Assembly: GCA_043814035.1 (NCBI GenBank)
Contig: JBDRKJ010000002.1
Coordinates: forward strand, 192,472 to 256,471
DNA length: 64,000 nt
DNA from: Peribacter sp043814035
Lineage (GTDB): Bacteria > Patescibacteriota > Gracilibacteria > Peribacterales > Peribacteraceae
Direction: 5' to 3'
In this document: positions 1 to 9,672 of the stretch, piece after piece
Position numbering within the stretch: position 1 is the stretch's first letter
Layout of the letters: every line of letters starts with the position of its first letter
Program-made: the position numbers and the translations under genes
Notes under the pieces: generated by a model
Seen by the model: only the letters and a program-made list of their open reading frames with translations
Told to the model about the DNA's origin: nothing
Databases searched by the model: none

Positions 1-64
1 TTTTCGGTTAGGAATGCCACATTTCTTTCGGTCTCATTTACTGGAATTTCCTCCATCCCCCTTA

Positions 65-89
65 CCCCTTCCTCCTGTGGAGGAAGGGG
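65..89. other. Perfect GC-rich hairpin, possible terminator
   Basis: An 11-bp perfect inverted repeat with a 3-base loop lies in the otherwise gene-free first 248 bases. It sits downstream of the minus-strand gene that ends at 249. There is no clear T-run, so a terminator role is only possible. The rest of 1-248 is purine/pyrimidine-skewed low-complexity sequence in which I see no gene. Confidence 0.4.
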
Positions 90-248
90 GGGTACCTCAA
101 ACAGTGGGACAATCACAGACACATACATATTCCCCCCCTCTTGCCTGCCCGTCCGAAGCTTAAGAAGGAGCGAAGGAGGGTGGAGAGGGGGCTAGGGGGA
201 GAGGTTCAGTGAAAAAAGAGAGGAGAAAAGGGGAGAGAAAAAACCGAA

Positions 249-1610
249 CTACTTCTTTTTCCTACTCTTTCTCCAGCCCATAAGTGCTCCGAGGGCGGCA
301 ATACCAACCATGGCGCCTGCCCCTGTTTGCGACAAGCTATTCACTTTAGGTGTAGGAGGTGCTGTGACAGATGAGGGAGAAGATGAGGCGGAAGATGCAC
401 TCGCTACCACTGCCGCGACCGGTGCAGGCGGCTGAGGAGTGTTCCAAGTGAAGAGAGCCTTGAAAACACCTGGCGAGGATTCTCCTTCGGCGTTCGCTAC
501 GTACACCACAAGACCAAAGTTCTGTGGTGTGACATCGGGAATCTGCACGCCGTTTAGGTCTCCGGGGAGGAACTCTGGAGTATTAAATGTGCGGCCACCA
601 TCACGACTCTGGCGCACAACAATGAAGGCGCCATCGGGTGTAGTGGGATCAAGCTCCCACTGGCCGGTCACCATGAAACGCTGATTTTTTTGCGGAGATG
701 CATTGAGACGGAAATTCACCACATCGGGTAGGCTTCCTGTCTGAGGCTGCAACATACCTGGCAGAGGAGATGTCGGCTGCTGAGCAGGAGTATTCTGTGG
801 CAGGCTTTCTGCGCGGGCAGAAGCTTCTTCAGGTGAAATCCCAGTGCCGTGTCCAGTGAAGAAAGCCGTGCGATCAATGGGGTCAAGGATGAGTCCTCCC
901 TCACCAGCAAGCGGCTCACTCAGACGCATTTGGTAGACCATTCCTGCGGCCTGACGCATGGTCTGTACCATGGCAGTTCTCCCCTCAATAGTGAGCTGTT
1001 CGATAGGCAGCGAGGATCCTTGCGAATCAATAATCGAAAACGCAGTGGGGGCAGAGGCAGGATCAATTATTGGGGCCGCCGAAAAGGCAAGAGCGACGCG
1101 AGTAGCAGAGAGCGCCTGTGCGGAGAGTAGATGCAGAGCATCTGTGCGAGGCATTGTCTGTGCCGAAGAAGCAGACATGGGTGCCGGAGGCATGACGGGA
1201 GTATCGGGGTCGGAAGACGAAGGAGTGGATGTCGGGTTGACTGCACGGTCTACGCGCACTTCTTCAGTGAAGAAGGGGCTTTCTTCTCCTGATGCATTCA
1301 CCGCCATCACGCTCACATACACAGTTGAGAATGTTGACGGAACACCTCGGAGAATATGCATGGCGGCAGGGCCTTCGGTCGTTTCGACATCATCGTAGTA
1401 CCCATCGTTTTCCAGAATGGATTTCTGGCTGAAATACACACGATATTCGGCGATATCTCCTTCGGCTTGGGCCCACTCCACAATAACGGAGCCATCATCC
1501 TGCCCGTGAGCCTGTAGGCCGGTTACGTTCCCTGGCATTTCTGCAAACACAGATGCCGGGACAATGAAGCTGCAGACAAGGGCAAGTGCGAAGAGAGTTC
1601 GGCGAGTCAT
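249..1610 (-). CDS. Secreted fibronectin type III protein with LPXTG-like C-terminal anchor
   Basis: A 453-residue surface protein. It has an N-terminal signal peptide (hydrophobic stretch ending near AFA/AEM, residues 5-24), then an Fn3-like domain at about residues 26-122. A Pro/Ser/Thr linker leads to an Ig-like domain (about 155-255), a second linker and another beta-rich domain (about 295-390). The C-terminus has a Ser/Pro-rich stretch, then LSQTG, a hydrophobic segment and a basic tail (GWRKSRKKK). That is the architecture of a sortase substrate, although the motif is LSQTG rather than LPXTG. It probably acts in adhesion or as an envelope scaffold. No sortase gene is visible in the window. 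The specific function is unknown. Confidence 0.7.
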   Translation of the reverse strand: MTRRTLFALALVCSFIVPASVFAEMPGNVTGLQAHGQDDGSVIVEWAQAEGDIAEYRVYFSQKSILENDGYYDDVETTEGPAAMHILRGVPSTFSTVYVSVMAVNASGEESPFFTEEVRVDRAVNPTSTPSSSDPDTPVMPPAPMSASSAQTMPRTDALHLLSAQALSATRVALAFSAAPIIDPASAPTAFSIIDSQGSSLPIEQLTIEGRTAMVQTMRQAAGMVYQMRLSEPLAGEGGLILDPIDRTAFFTGHGTGISPEEASARAESLPQNTPAQQPTSPLPGMLQPQTGSLPDVVNFRLNASPQKNQRFMVTGQWELDPTTPDGAFIVVRQSRDGGRTFNTPEFLPGDLNGVQIPDVTPQNFGLVVYVANAEGESSPGVFKALFTWNTPQPPAPVAAVVASASSASSSPSSVTAPPTPKVNSLSQTGAGAMVGIAALGALMGWRKSRKKK

Positions 1611-1651
1611 AGGATTGGGTTGGATGTGTCTTTCGTACTATTATAGCAGAT

Positions 1652-3145
1652 TCAGCCTGTTTCCCCAAGGCCGAGCGAATGGCGATGTAGAGCCCTTAGA
1701 AGCTTTATGAATCCCGTAGCCCAGAGCAGAATTCCCAATACAAGGCTGGCGAGGGCGAGCCCGAGGAATGTCAGGTAATCATTTGCAAGGAATGGTCGCG
1801 TGAGCCAGAGGATCATCGCAAGAAAGAGCGTGAAGATAAACCAACGCAAAAAAGCCCATGGAGGAAAGTACGGTCGTGAGTATTTGAGCGTGGAGGGAAG
1901 GAGCAGAATCACCAAGAGTGATTGCACAATGATGGCCGTTGTCGCCGCGCCGACAAATCCGAGCTGCGGGATAAGAAGCATGTTACTGCTCACCGAGATA
2001 ATGGCCCCAATTGTGAGAGTGGCGAGCAGGCGCCGCCATTCACCGTGCACCAATGCCGTATAAAAAGAAAAGAGAATAAAGCCGTAGAGGAACATTGGAA
2101 TACTGGCGAGACGGAGGGCGGTGTCGGCACCGGGATGACCCACTGTCGAGAGGTATTCTCGCGTCGTGAGCAGGGCAATGAGCGGTCGTGGCCACAGTGC
2201 AGCAAACAGTCCGGCCGTCGTTCCCAAAAGCAGAAGAACGAGGAATGTTTTTCCTAGAAGGTCACCAGTATCCTTACCCTTCTCTCGGCGCTCGCTGATG
2301 ATGGGCAAGATGGAGTTGAGCAAGAATGTAGGGATGAGAAAACTCATTTCTCCCATTCGCAGTACGAAGCCGTAATACGCATTTTGGATCTGGAAATCCG
2401 GTCGCAAGAGAGCAATGAGTGTGGTGTCGAACTGGCGGCAGAAGGAGAGAAGCAGGTAAGCCGATCCGAATGGCAGAGCACTTTTAAGCAAGTGTCGTAT
2501 CGTCGCACCATGCCAGTGTGTTGTTGGTCGCAAGAAGCGACGCGAGAACACACAAGACAGGATGAGGAGCAGGAGCGCGCCCACACCACCGACGAGGGTA
2601 CAGAAGTAGAATATGCGCACATCTGTGCTGCCTCGGATTCCGAGGACGATGATGCTGGCCAACATCACTGTCGTGAGGATGCGCTGTGAGACCTCTGCAA
2701 TGAACACGTAGTGCAGGCGGTAGTTAATTTGGAATACCGAGCGCAGTGTTCCTGCCAAGAGAGTGAAGAACGGCGTGAATGCTGCGAACGTAATACCGAT
2801 TGGCAATGGCGTACCTGTCCAGCGAGGCATCAGCCATGCCAGGGCAATTGCCGAGCCCAATGAGAGGGCGAGAATAATGGAGCGCAGAAAAATGAGTGCA
2901 CCCAATATTTCCTCTTTTCTATCCGAGCGACTCATCTCGCGCACGGCTACCGCGTAGAGTCCGAAATCCGCAAGAATGCCGAACACCTGCAGATAGCCAT
3001 AGGCAGAGTTGTAGTAACCAGCGAGCTCAAGGCTTAATGCCATGGCGACGAATTTGACGCTGAGAATAGACAGCGCCGCCATGGTGACCTGGCTCGCGAG
3101 TTGCCAGAGCGTCGAAGCCGTAATTTTTCTTGCCACCGAAGACAT
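1652..3145 (-). CDS. Polysaccharide (Wzx/MATE-like) flippase
   Basis: A 497-residue integral membrane protein with about 12-14 hydrophobic segments. The N-terminal region (KITASTLWQLASQVTMAALS followed by GYYNSAYGYLQVFGILADFGL) is characteristic of the oligosaccharide flippase branch of the MVF/MATE superfamily. Such proteins move undecaprenyl-linked glycans across the cytoplasmic membrane. It lies 41 bp upstream, in transcription order, of the anchored surface protein and could be co-transcribed with it. The glycan substrate cannot be inferred from sequence. A sugar transferase (29.1 kb) and UppP (57.0 kb) elsewhere in the window would serve the same lipid-carrier cycle. Confidence 0.82.
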   Translation of the reverse strand: MSSVARKITASTLWQLASQVTMAALSILSVKFVAMALSLELAGYYNSAYGYLQVFGILADFGLYAVAVREMSRSDRKEEILGALIFLRSIILALSLGSAIALAWLMPRWTGTPLPIGITFAAFTPFFTLLAGTLRSVFQINYRLHYVFIAEVSQRILTTVMLASIIVLGIRGSTDVRIFYFCTLVGGVGALLLLILSCVFSRRFLRPTTHWHGATIRHLLKSALPFGSAYLLLSFCRQFDTTLIALLRPDFQIQNAYYGFVLRMGEMSFLIPTFLLNSILPIISERREKGKDTGDLLGKTFLVLLLLGTTAGLFAALWPRPLIALLTTREYLSTVGHPGADTALRLASIPMFLYGFILFSFYTALVHGEWRRLLATLTIGAIISVSSNMLLIPQLGFVGAATTAIIVQSLLVILLLPSTLKYSRPYFPPWAFLRWFIFTLFLAMILWLTRPFLANDYLTFLGLALASLVLGILLWATGFIKLLRALHRHSLGLGETG

Positions 3146-3311
3146 CGCGGAGATTGTACCCGTATTTGGAATATTCGGTGTGAGGATGAGTTGTCAGAGG
3201 GGCGGAATATCCCGCGTCGCGCTGGGAGGTCTCCACAATATTCAATGCCCATGAGCAATACGCGTTGCCTGCTTGCCCTCTCCGTTGCACGAGGCCTACT
3301 CTACAGGCACC

Positions 3312-4229
3312 ATGCCGCTCCCCTTCCGCCACATCACATCTACCAAACAATTTGCACGCGAAGATACGGATGCCATTCTCCACACGACAGAAAAAATGGA
3401 GAAGGTTTTAGCAAAGGGTGAGAGCAATCTGCTTAGTGGCAAGATCCTCGCAGCTTTGTTCTATGAGCCTAGCACCCGCACGCGTCTCAGTTTCGAGACA
3501 GCCATGCAGCGTCTTGGCGGTGAAGTCATCACTGCCGACGGATTGCAGTTCAGTTCCATGTACAAAGGAGAAACAATCGAAGACACCATGATGGTTGTCG
3601 GACAGTACGCAGATATTATTGTCATGCGCCATCCAGAACAGGGAAGCGCCGATCGCGCTGCTGCGGTGTGTCCGGTTCCGTTCATCAACGCTGGCGACGG
3701 CCCTGGCCAACATCCCACACAGGCTCTCTTGGATCTCTATACCATTCTCAAGGAGCGCGGGTCTCTCGATGGTCTCCATATTGCGATGGTGGGCGATCTG
3801 AAATTCGGACGCACAGTTCACTCCCTCTCGTTTCTCCTCGGCCTGTACCGCGATATCCGCTTTACGCTCATTGCGCCAAAAGAACTCAAGATGCCTCCCA
3901 AAGTGACGAGCTACCTCAAAGAGAAGAATGTCTTCTTCGCCGAGAGTGAAGATCTTGCGCAGGGACTCGATGCGGATGTCATCTACATGACGCGCGTGCA
4001 GAAAGAACGATTCGAAAATCCAGAAGAATACGAACGCCTGAAACTCAAATACATCCTGCAGGCAGATCATGTACGTGATCGGTCGATTACCGTATTGCAC
4101 CCGCTGCCACGTGTGGGAGAAATTGCGACAGATGTCGATTCCCTGCCTAACGCTGCCTACTTCCGCCAAGTGCGCAATGGTGTTGTGATGCGCATGGCAC
4201 TTCTGGCGATGCTCCTCGGTAAAGCATGA
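3312..4229 (+). CDS. pyrB: Aspartate carbamoyltransferase catalytic subunit
   Basis: This enzyme condenses carbamoyl phosphate with aspartate, the committed step of de novo pyrimidine synthesis. The carbamoyl-phosphate loop motif STRTRLSFE is intact near residue 55. The ATCase HPxQxLLDLYTI region and the HPLPRVGEI motif near the C-terminus are also present. I chose the ATG at 3312 (MPLPFRHITSTKQF, 305 aa) because it matches the usual family length of about 305 residues; an upstream in-frame ATG at 3273 would add a non-conserved leader. The stop overlaps the pyrC start by 4 bp (ATGA), implying translational coupling. No regulatory pyrI gene is seen. Confidence 0.95.
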   Translation: MPLPFRHITSTKQFAREDTDAILHTTEKMEKVLAKGESNLLSGKILAALFYEPSTRTRLSFETAMQRLGGEVITADGLQFSSMYKGETIEDTMMVVGQYADIIVMRHPEQGSADRAAAVCPVPFINAGDGPGQHPTQALLDLYTILKERGSLDGLHIAMVGDLKFGRTVHSLSFLLGLYRDIRFTLIAPKELKMPPKVTSYLKEKNVFFAESEDLAQGLDADVIYMTRVQKERFENPEEYERLKLKYILQADHVRDRSITVLHPLPRVGEIATDVDSLPNAAYFRQVRNGVVMRMALLAMLLGKA

Positions 4230-5554
4230 CATCACTCCTTATTTGTGGAGGCACCATCGTTCGCCCGACAGGGGATGAGCGAGCAGATCTTCTCATCGAT
4301 GAAGGGATAATTCGCGAAGTGAATGTACGAACGACCGGCCCACGCAAGCTCCTGGCGGCCGATCAGACAATCGAGGCGAATGGACAACTGCTCTTTCCGG
4401 GCTTCATCGATGCGCATGTACACTTTCGGGAGCCAGGGATGGAGCAGAAGGGGACGATGGAGAGTGAATCACAGAGCGCTGTTGCAGGGGGCGTGACTGT
4501 TGTCTGCGATATGCCGAATACCAATCCTCCCACCACTTCAGTCTCTGCCTTAAAAGAAAAAGTGCGCATTACTGAGAGTGTCTCTACCTGTGACATTCGT
4601 CTCTTCTTCGGGATCACGCAGAGTGGACATCTGCAGGAGCTGAAACGATTATGGTCCGAAGAGCCACTCACTTCGCTACGTGCACGGTGCTGTGGGGTGA
4701 AGCTCTATCTCGATCATTCCACTGGCGGCCAGAAGGTTGAAACAGATATAGCAAAAGAAGTATTTCGTACTTGCGCAGAGCTGAAGTTGCCGCTTGTCGT
4801 GCACTGCGAAGACCCGGTGTTGAATGCGCGAGCTGCCAAATTGAATGCGCGTGATGACGTCGCGGCACACTCCGTCATTCGTGCCCCTGAATCTGAACAG
4901 CGCGCCATTACAACAGCAATCGAACTTGCCAAAGAGACCGGTGCGCATTTGCACATTGCGCACCTCTCGACCAAACGTGGCTTGGAGCTGATTGCGCAGG
5001 CAAAAAAAGACGGCCTTTCCATCACCTGCGAAGTTGCTCCCCATCACCTCTTTCTCTCAGTTGAAGACTACGAGGAGCTCGGCACATTTGCCAAAATGAA
5101 TCCCCCCCTCCGTACACCAGATCACTGTGAGGCACTTTGGAGTGGTATTGAGAGCGGCGTCATTGATTGTGTTGCGAGTGATCATGCTCCTCATACCCTC
5201 GAAGAAAAGAATGGAATACCAGCCCTCGCTGCCCCTAGTGGGGTTCCGGGAGTTGAGACCATGATCCCCCTCCTTCTCACGGTTGCTGCGGGCGGGTGGC
5301 CACATCCGCACCGACGCAATTTCATGCCGAAGTTACTCTATACGGATATCCGGCGATTATGCTTCGACAATCCCAACCGCATCTTTGCGCTGGGGCAGAG
5401 AATGATTGAACAGGGGGCTCCGGCGAATCTCGTCCTCGTTCATCCCGAAGAGGAGTGGGAGATTCACGGGTCATCACTCCACAGCAAATGCGGTTGGACG
5501 CCATATGAAGGCTGGCGCCTTACTGGCAGAGCAACGGTTGTCGGGAGGTGGTGA
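4226..5554 (+). CDS. pyrC: Dihydroorotase
   Basis: A 442-residue type I dihydroorotase that cyclises N-carbamoyl-aspartate to dihydroorotate. The metal-binding motif DAHVHFREPG is at about residue 60, followed by further metal ligands (VVHCEDP, HIAHLS) and the ASDHAPHT motif near residue 315. It is coupled to pyrB by a 4-bp overlap. With pyrF at 37.9 kb, this window encodes three steps of UMP synthesis. Confidence 0.95.
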   Translation: MTSLLICGGTIVRPTGDERADLLIDEGIIREVNVRTTGPRKLLAADQTIEANGQLLFPGFIDAHVHFREPGMEQKGTMESESQSAVAGGVTVVCDMPNTNPPTTSVSALKEKVRITESVSTCDIRLFFGITQSGHLQELKRLWSEEPLTSLRARCCGVKLYLDHSTGGQKVETDIAKEVFRTCAELKLPLVVHCEDPVLNARAAKLNARDDVAAHSVIRAPESEQRAITTAIELAKETGAHLHIAHLSTKRGLELIAQAKKDGLSITCEVAPHHLFLSVEDYEELGTFAKMNPPLRTPDHCEALWSGIESGVIDCVASDHAPHTLEEKNGIPALAAPSGVPGVETMIPLLLTVAAGGWPHPHRRNFMPKLLYTDIRRLCFDNPNRIFALGQRMIEQGAPANLVLVHPEEEWEIHGSSLHSKCGWTPYEGWRLTGRATVVGRW

Positions 5555-5569
5555 CACAGAGGCCATGGA

Positions 5570-7435
5570 TCACACCTCTATCAACAGCGGTATCACCATG
5601 GGCTCGCGATCCAATTTGCGATTGAAGTAGCGGGACAGTGCCCCGCCAATAGCGCGCTTCAGGGCCTTGCGGTCACTATCACCACGAGCGATTGCCTCTT
5701 CGTAGGCTTTGCGCGCCACGTTCGCGGCCTCCTTCGTGATGCTATTTTGTTCTGAGCCGTAGATCAGTCCGCGCGAGATGATATCGGGGTCCCCTACGAG
5801 GCGCTTGCTCTGATTGTACGCACGCAGCATGACGATGATCACGCCGGCGCTGCTCATGACTTTGCGATCGTTAAGGACGCGTTGCCCTTCACCTGCGCTG
5901 CCGAGACCGTCGATGATGACATCCTGAATGAGGAGCTTCTGCTTACTTTTACGTGCGTTCCCGTGCTGGTCGAATTCCAAAATCTCGCCATTCACGAGTG
6001 AGTGGATACGATTATCTTCGTAGCCCAATTTGCGGGCCAGATCGACGTGCGCAGAGCGCATGTAAGGCTCTCCGTGTTCGGGGATGATATGTCGCGCACG
6101 CACGAGTTGGTGCATGAGCAGAATATCGCCCTGCTGGCCATGGCCAGTCGTGTGGAGGGCGAGCTCCGCGCTCGTCTTCACAATGGCGCCTTTGAGATGA
6201 AGATTATTGATCACCTTCGATACGGCACGCTCGTTCCCGATAATAGGATTACTGCTTAAGATAACGGTATCACCCTGCTTCACAGAAATGTGGCGATGTG
6301 TACCAAGGCCGATGCGAGCAAGGCCAGCCATCTCTTCACCTTGGCTGCCTGTAGTGATGATGACGGTCTCGCGATCGGGAGTTTTCTCCATACCGGGTCC
6401 CGCCTTGCGAATGAGGCCACGTGGCGCCTTGAGGTAGCCCAGATTTTGGGCGATTTCGAAGTTCGTTTCCATGCTACGGCCCGAGATGAAGATCTTGCGG
6501 TTGTACTTACGCGCATGATCGATGATCTGCTGCATGCGATTTAAGAGTGAGCTGAATGTAGAGATGATCAAGCGCCCATTTGCATCGCGAATGAGTTGAT
6601 GGAGTGTCTCAGAGATATCCTTTTCACTCTTACTGTGGCCGGGTATGGTCGCGTTAGTCGAATCTGCCACGATTGCCAGCACACCGCGTTCGCCCAACTG
6701 AGCGAATCGCTGAAAGTCTGCTGCTGGTTCATTTTGCGGGGTGAAATCGAACTTGAAGTCCCCTGTATGCAGAATGGTTCCGTATGGTGTGTGCACGGCG
6801 ATCGCTGCGGAATCCGGAATACTATGGGTCACCCGAAGGAATTCCACCTCGATACGTCCAATGCGAATTTTCTGGCTGTAATTTACAATGTTCATGCGTG
6901 CCTTAGAGGTGATACGCGTCTCGTCGAGACGCTTACGGACGAAGGCCATGGTTAATTTTGTTCCGTACATCGGCGGATAATGCAACTGCGGAAGCAGATG
7001 CTGCACAGCACCGATATGGTCAAGGTGCCCGTGGGTGAAGAGGAGGGCCTTGATACGATTTTCTCTTCCTTTAAGTGAAGAAATATCCGGCACGAGGTAA
7101 TCGATGCCGAGCATATCTTCATCAGGAAATTGTAAGCCCAAATCGATGATGAAGAGGTCTCCATCTACTTCGATAACGAAGCAGTTGCGACCTACTTGTT
7201 CGAATCCGCCGAGCGGATACACCTTAAGCCCTCCGCGCCGAGGCTGATCCCGTTGAGGGGATTGCTGCTGAGGGCGAGGATGTTGCGGTCCCTGAGGAGG
7301 CCGTGGCCCCTGAGGGCGCTGTGGTCCCTGGGAACGTTGAGATTTCCCCTGGCCACTCGGGCGAGGAGAAGAGGAAGGAGAGGACGGTGGTTGATCCCCA
7401 ATTTTCTTTTGTAACCACTCACTGACTGTTTTCAT
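5570..7435 (-). CDS. rnj: Ribonuclease J
   Basis: A metallo-beta-lactamase/beta-CASP RNase of 621 residues with endonuclease and 5' exonuclease activity in RNA maturation and decay. The HxHxDH motif (THGHLDHIG) is at about residues 134-140, followed by the beta-CASP motifs (GDFKFD, DSTNA, GRSM, TTGSQGE). A Pro/Gln/Arg-rich disordered N-terminal extension (about residues 12-70) precedes the catalytic domain. I chose the ATG at 7435 (MKTVSEWLQ) because a good promoter lies at 7473-7501, which excludes the longer start at 7501. It converges with pyrC, with 15 bp between the stops. Confidence 0.92.
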   Translation of the reverse strand: MKTVSEWLQKKIGDQPPSSPSSSPRPSGQGKSQRSQGPQRPQGPRPPQGPQHPRPQQQSPQRDQPRRGGLKVYPLGGFEQVGRNCFVIEVDGDLFIIDLGLQFPDEDMLGIDYLVPDISSLKGRENRIKALLFTHGHLDHIGAVQHLLPQLHYPPMYGTKLTMAFVRKRLDETRITSKARMNIVNYSQKIRIGRIEVEFLRVTHSIPDSAAIAVHTPYGTILHTGDFKFDFTPQNEPAADFQRFAQLGERGVLAIVADSTNATIPGHSKSEKDISETLHQLIRDANGRLIISTFSSLLNRMQQIIDHARKYNRKIFISGRSMETNFEIAQNLGYLKAPRGLIRKAGPGMEKTPDRETVIITTGSQGEEMAGLARIGLGTHRHISVKQGDTVILSSNPIIGNERAVSKVINNLHLKGAIVKTSAELALHTTGHGQQGDILLMHQLVRARHIIPEHGEPYMRSAHVDLARKLGYEDNRIHSLVNGEILEFDQHGNARKSKQKLLIQDVIIDGLGSAGEGQRVLNDRKVMSSAGVIIVMLRAYNQSKRLVGDPDIISRGLIYGSEQNSITKEAANVARKAYEEAIARGDSDRKALKRAIGGALSRYFNRKLDREPMVIPLLIEV

Positions 7436-7472
7436 GTAACGGTATAAACTGAATAGAATAATTGACGCCCTC

Positions 7473-7501
7473 ATTGTATGTCTTCTGGAGGGAGAAAGCA
7501 A
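7473..7501 (-). promoter_or_regulatory. Sigma70-type promoter for RNase J
   Basis: On the minus strand TTGCTT is followed after 17 bases by TACAAT, about 35 bases upstream of the chosen RNase J start. Spacing and both boxes fit a housekeeping promoter. This is an inference from sequence only. Confidence 0.5.
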
Positions 7502-7662
7502 TAGGCTCTTGTTAAAGCATAGAGTTTTTGGCTTCAGATAAACAAATTTTTATTTCATAATTTTGCAATTTCGAAGAATAAACCCGGAAAAATTCTGGGC
7601 TACCCTCCTCCAAAACAGGCGCTTGCCCCTTCTAAGCTAAATAAGGTAGCCTGAGCCACTGT

Positions 7663-9612
7663 ATGGACGTCACGGTCCAGACGGGCATGACAAAATCGAC
7701 GAAGGGTGTTTCCCTCGTCGCTCTTTCATTTGTTTCTTCTCTAAAGGAACAAGTCTGTCTGCTGCTCGAAATCGAGGCAGATACTTCTGAGGCAAAGACC
7801 ACAGAAAAGGAGTGCATCACCATCGTTGAGCATGCGCTCCTCGAAACAGAGGGAAGCGCCGCTGAACGATTAGATGGCGTGCTCAAGGAGCTGAACGGGC
7901 TTCTGAAGGGGCTGATTCTTTCTAGGGCTATCGAAGGCGTACACGCCATAGTGTCCATAGTGGATCGTGACATGACGCTGCATGTTTCTCATGCGGGCAG
8001 CGCGGAGGCCTACATCGTTCGTGCCGGTGCGGCGAGCCAGATTACGGAGTACACACGCGGCAAGCCGGTTCCCGCCTTCGTGCATATTGCAAGTGGACGG
8101 CTGGAGGCTCGAGACTCCGTAGTGCTCTCAACCCAGCGGCTTCTGCGTGCCGTAACACCAGCGCAGCTGGCACAGCATGCTCAACGCGGCGATCAATTGC
8201 TCGATGAGCTCGTCAATACACTTGAGGCAGAGCGTGAGCATGCGGCTTTGGGGGTTTTTCATGCGAGCGGAGGGCAGATGAAAATCGGTGAGCCGGCTAC
8301 ACGTTCGACAGGACGATCATTAACGAAGCGACGCGATCGCCGCGGGCGCAGCCGCGTGGGCATGGCGATGGTTGCCCGTATCGGCGAACGTGGGCGCGCC
8401 TTCATCTCTCTAGGGTTTTTCCAGCGGCTTTGGGAGAAGGTGACCGACTGGACGACGAAATTTCTGGCTGACCTTAAGAATCCCAAGCGCAAGCGGCGCG
8501 CCCACTTACTCATCGTTGCAGGTGCGCTCGCCGTTTTCCTCCTTCTCTGGGTGGTGGTGAATCTTTCAACATCATCTGAGCGTGGAAAGACGAAGGCAGA
8601 GCTCACGCAACTCATGGGGCAGATCGACCAAGAAATTCGCACAGCAGAGAATCGTCAGCTTAGCGGAGACATCGACGGAGCCAATCTCGTGTTGGATCGT
8701 GCACAAGAGGAGGCGCAGCAGGTGATGAATAATGACAGTGGCCTCTATCGACGCGAGGCGCTGGACCTCTTGGATCGCATCCGCACGAAAAAAGAAGAAA
8801 TCAATCACATTGTACGTCTCTCACCTCGCCTCGTGGTCAATGCATCGGCGAAGAGTGCGGACATTTCGCTCTTAGGAATGGTAGGTTTGACCGATGGAGA
8901 GTTTGCGCTGTACGACAAGCAGAATCTCTATCGCGTCCTTCTTAATTCCATTGATGATCCGCAGCACATTACGACGCAGGAGACGATTGCTGATGCAGCG
9001 GGATTTGCACGCTATCAAACCATCGTTTTCCAGACATCGACCAATGGGATTATCGAGACGGTCGGTGGTCAGCCCACGACCATGAAGACAGAAGACCCAG
9101 CAGGCTGGATCAGTGGCAAGGATGTGAAGACCTATCTGCGATACCTCTATCTTCTCTCTCCTGAGAACAATCAAATTTACAAGTATGAACGGCTCAGTAA
9201 CCGCTATGCCGCACCATCAGAGTACAACGTGAACGGCAAACTAGAGGGAGCGCTCGACATGGCCATTGATGGTCCCATTTTCGTCCTGAAGCGAGAGGGC
9301 GAGATTGTGAAACTGTTCCGTGGCGAGGTGCAGCCGTTCACCATCCGTCATGCGCCAGAAGAGAAGATTCTCTCAGCGACGACCAAAATCTTCAAAGTTG
9401 CCGGAGGGAATATCTACTTCCTTGATCCCGTGGGTGCTCGCGTCGTTGTCGCCACCGATGGTGGCGGAACAGGAGAATCCTCCTACAAGACGCAGTATGT
9501 GCTCGAAGGAGACCAAATTGGCGCTTTGCGTGATCTCTTTGTCGATGCCGACGAGGGGCACCTGTACGTCCTGGATGAGAAGCGTCTGCACGTTGTTGAC
9601 CTCGTGAAGTAA
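7663..9612 (+). CDS. Membrane protein with degenerate PPM-phosphatase-like domain and beta-propeller-like exterior
   Basis: A 649-residue protein. Residues 1-205 resemble the PPM/PP2C fold: the segment AGSAEAYIVRAGAASQITE aligns with the family's GDSRAY...LTQLTEDH region. The positions expected to carry the metal-binding SDG and DN motifs read STQ and EHA, so catalysis is doubtful. A basic stretch (about 210-275) precedes one transmembrane helix near 283-303. A coiled-coil segment (about 310-375) follows, then a C-terminal region with repeated short beta segments resembling a propeller. The layout suggests a one-pass sensor or scaffold. The function is unknown and I recognise no gene name. 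Confidence 0.6.
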   Translation: MDVTVQTGMTKSTKGVSLVALSFVSSLKEQVCLLLEIEADTSEAKTTEKECITIVEHALLETEGSAAERLDGVLKELNGLLKGLILSRAIEGVHAIVSIVDRDMTLHVSHAGSAEAYIVRAGAASQITEYTRGKPVPAFVHIASGRLEARDSVVLSTQRLLRAVTPAQLAQHAQRGDQLLDELVNTLEAEREHAALGVFHASGGQMKIGEPATRSTGRSLTKRRDRRGRSRVGMAMVARIGERGRAFISLGFFQRLWEKVTDWTTKFLADLKNPKRKRRAHLLIVAGALAVFLLLWVVVNLSTSSERGKTKAELTQLMGQIDQEIRTAENRQLSGDIDGANLVLDRAQEEAQQVMNNDSGLYRREALDLLDRIRTKKEEINHIVRLSPRLVVNASAKSADISLLGMVGLTDGEFALYDKQNLYRVLLNSIDDPQHITTQETIADAAGFARYQTIVFQTSTNGIIETVGGQPTTMKTEDPAGWISGKDVKTYLRYLYLLSPENNQIYKYERLSNRYAAPSEYNVNGKLEGALDMAIDGPIFVLKREGEIVKLFRGEVQPFTIRHAPEEKILSATTKIFKVAGGNIYFLDPVGARVVVATDGGGTGESSYKTQYVLEGDQIGALRDLFVDADEGHLYVLDEKRLHVVDLVK

Positions 9613-9672
9613 GTGGATTTGCCGGCCTTCTCCTATTCCTTTTCGCCGGCTTCAGATTCACCATGGTGGCGT

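Noticed and set aside
3408..4235. 275-residue minus-strand frame antisense to pyrB
   Set aside because: His/Cys-rich shadow composition and complete overlap with a confidently identified gene.
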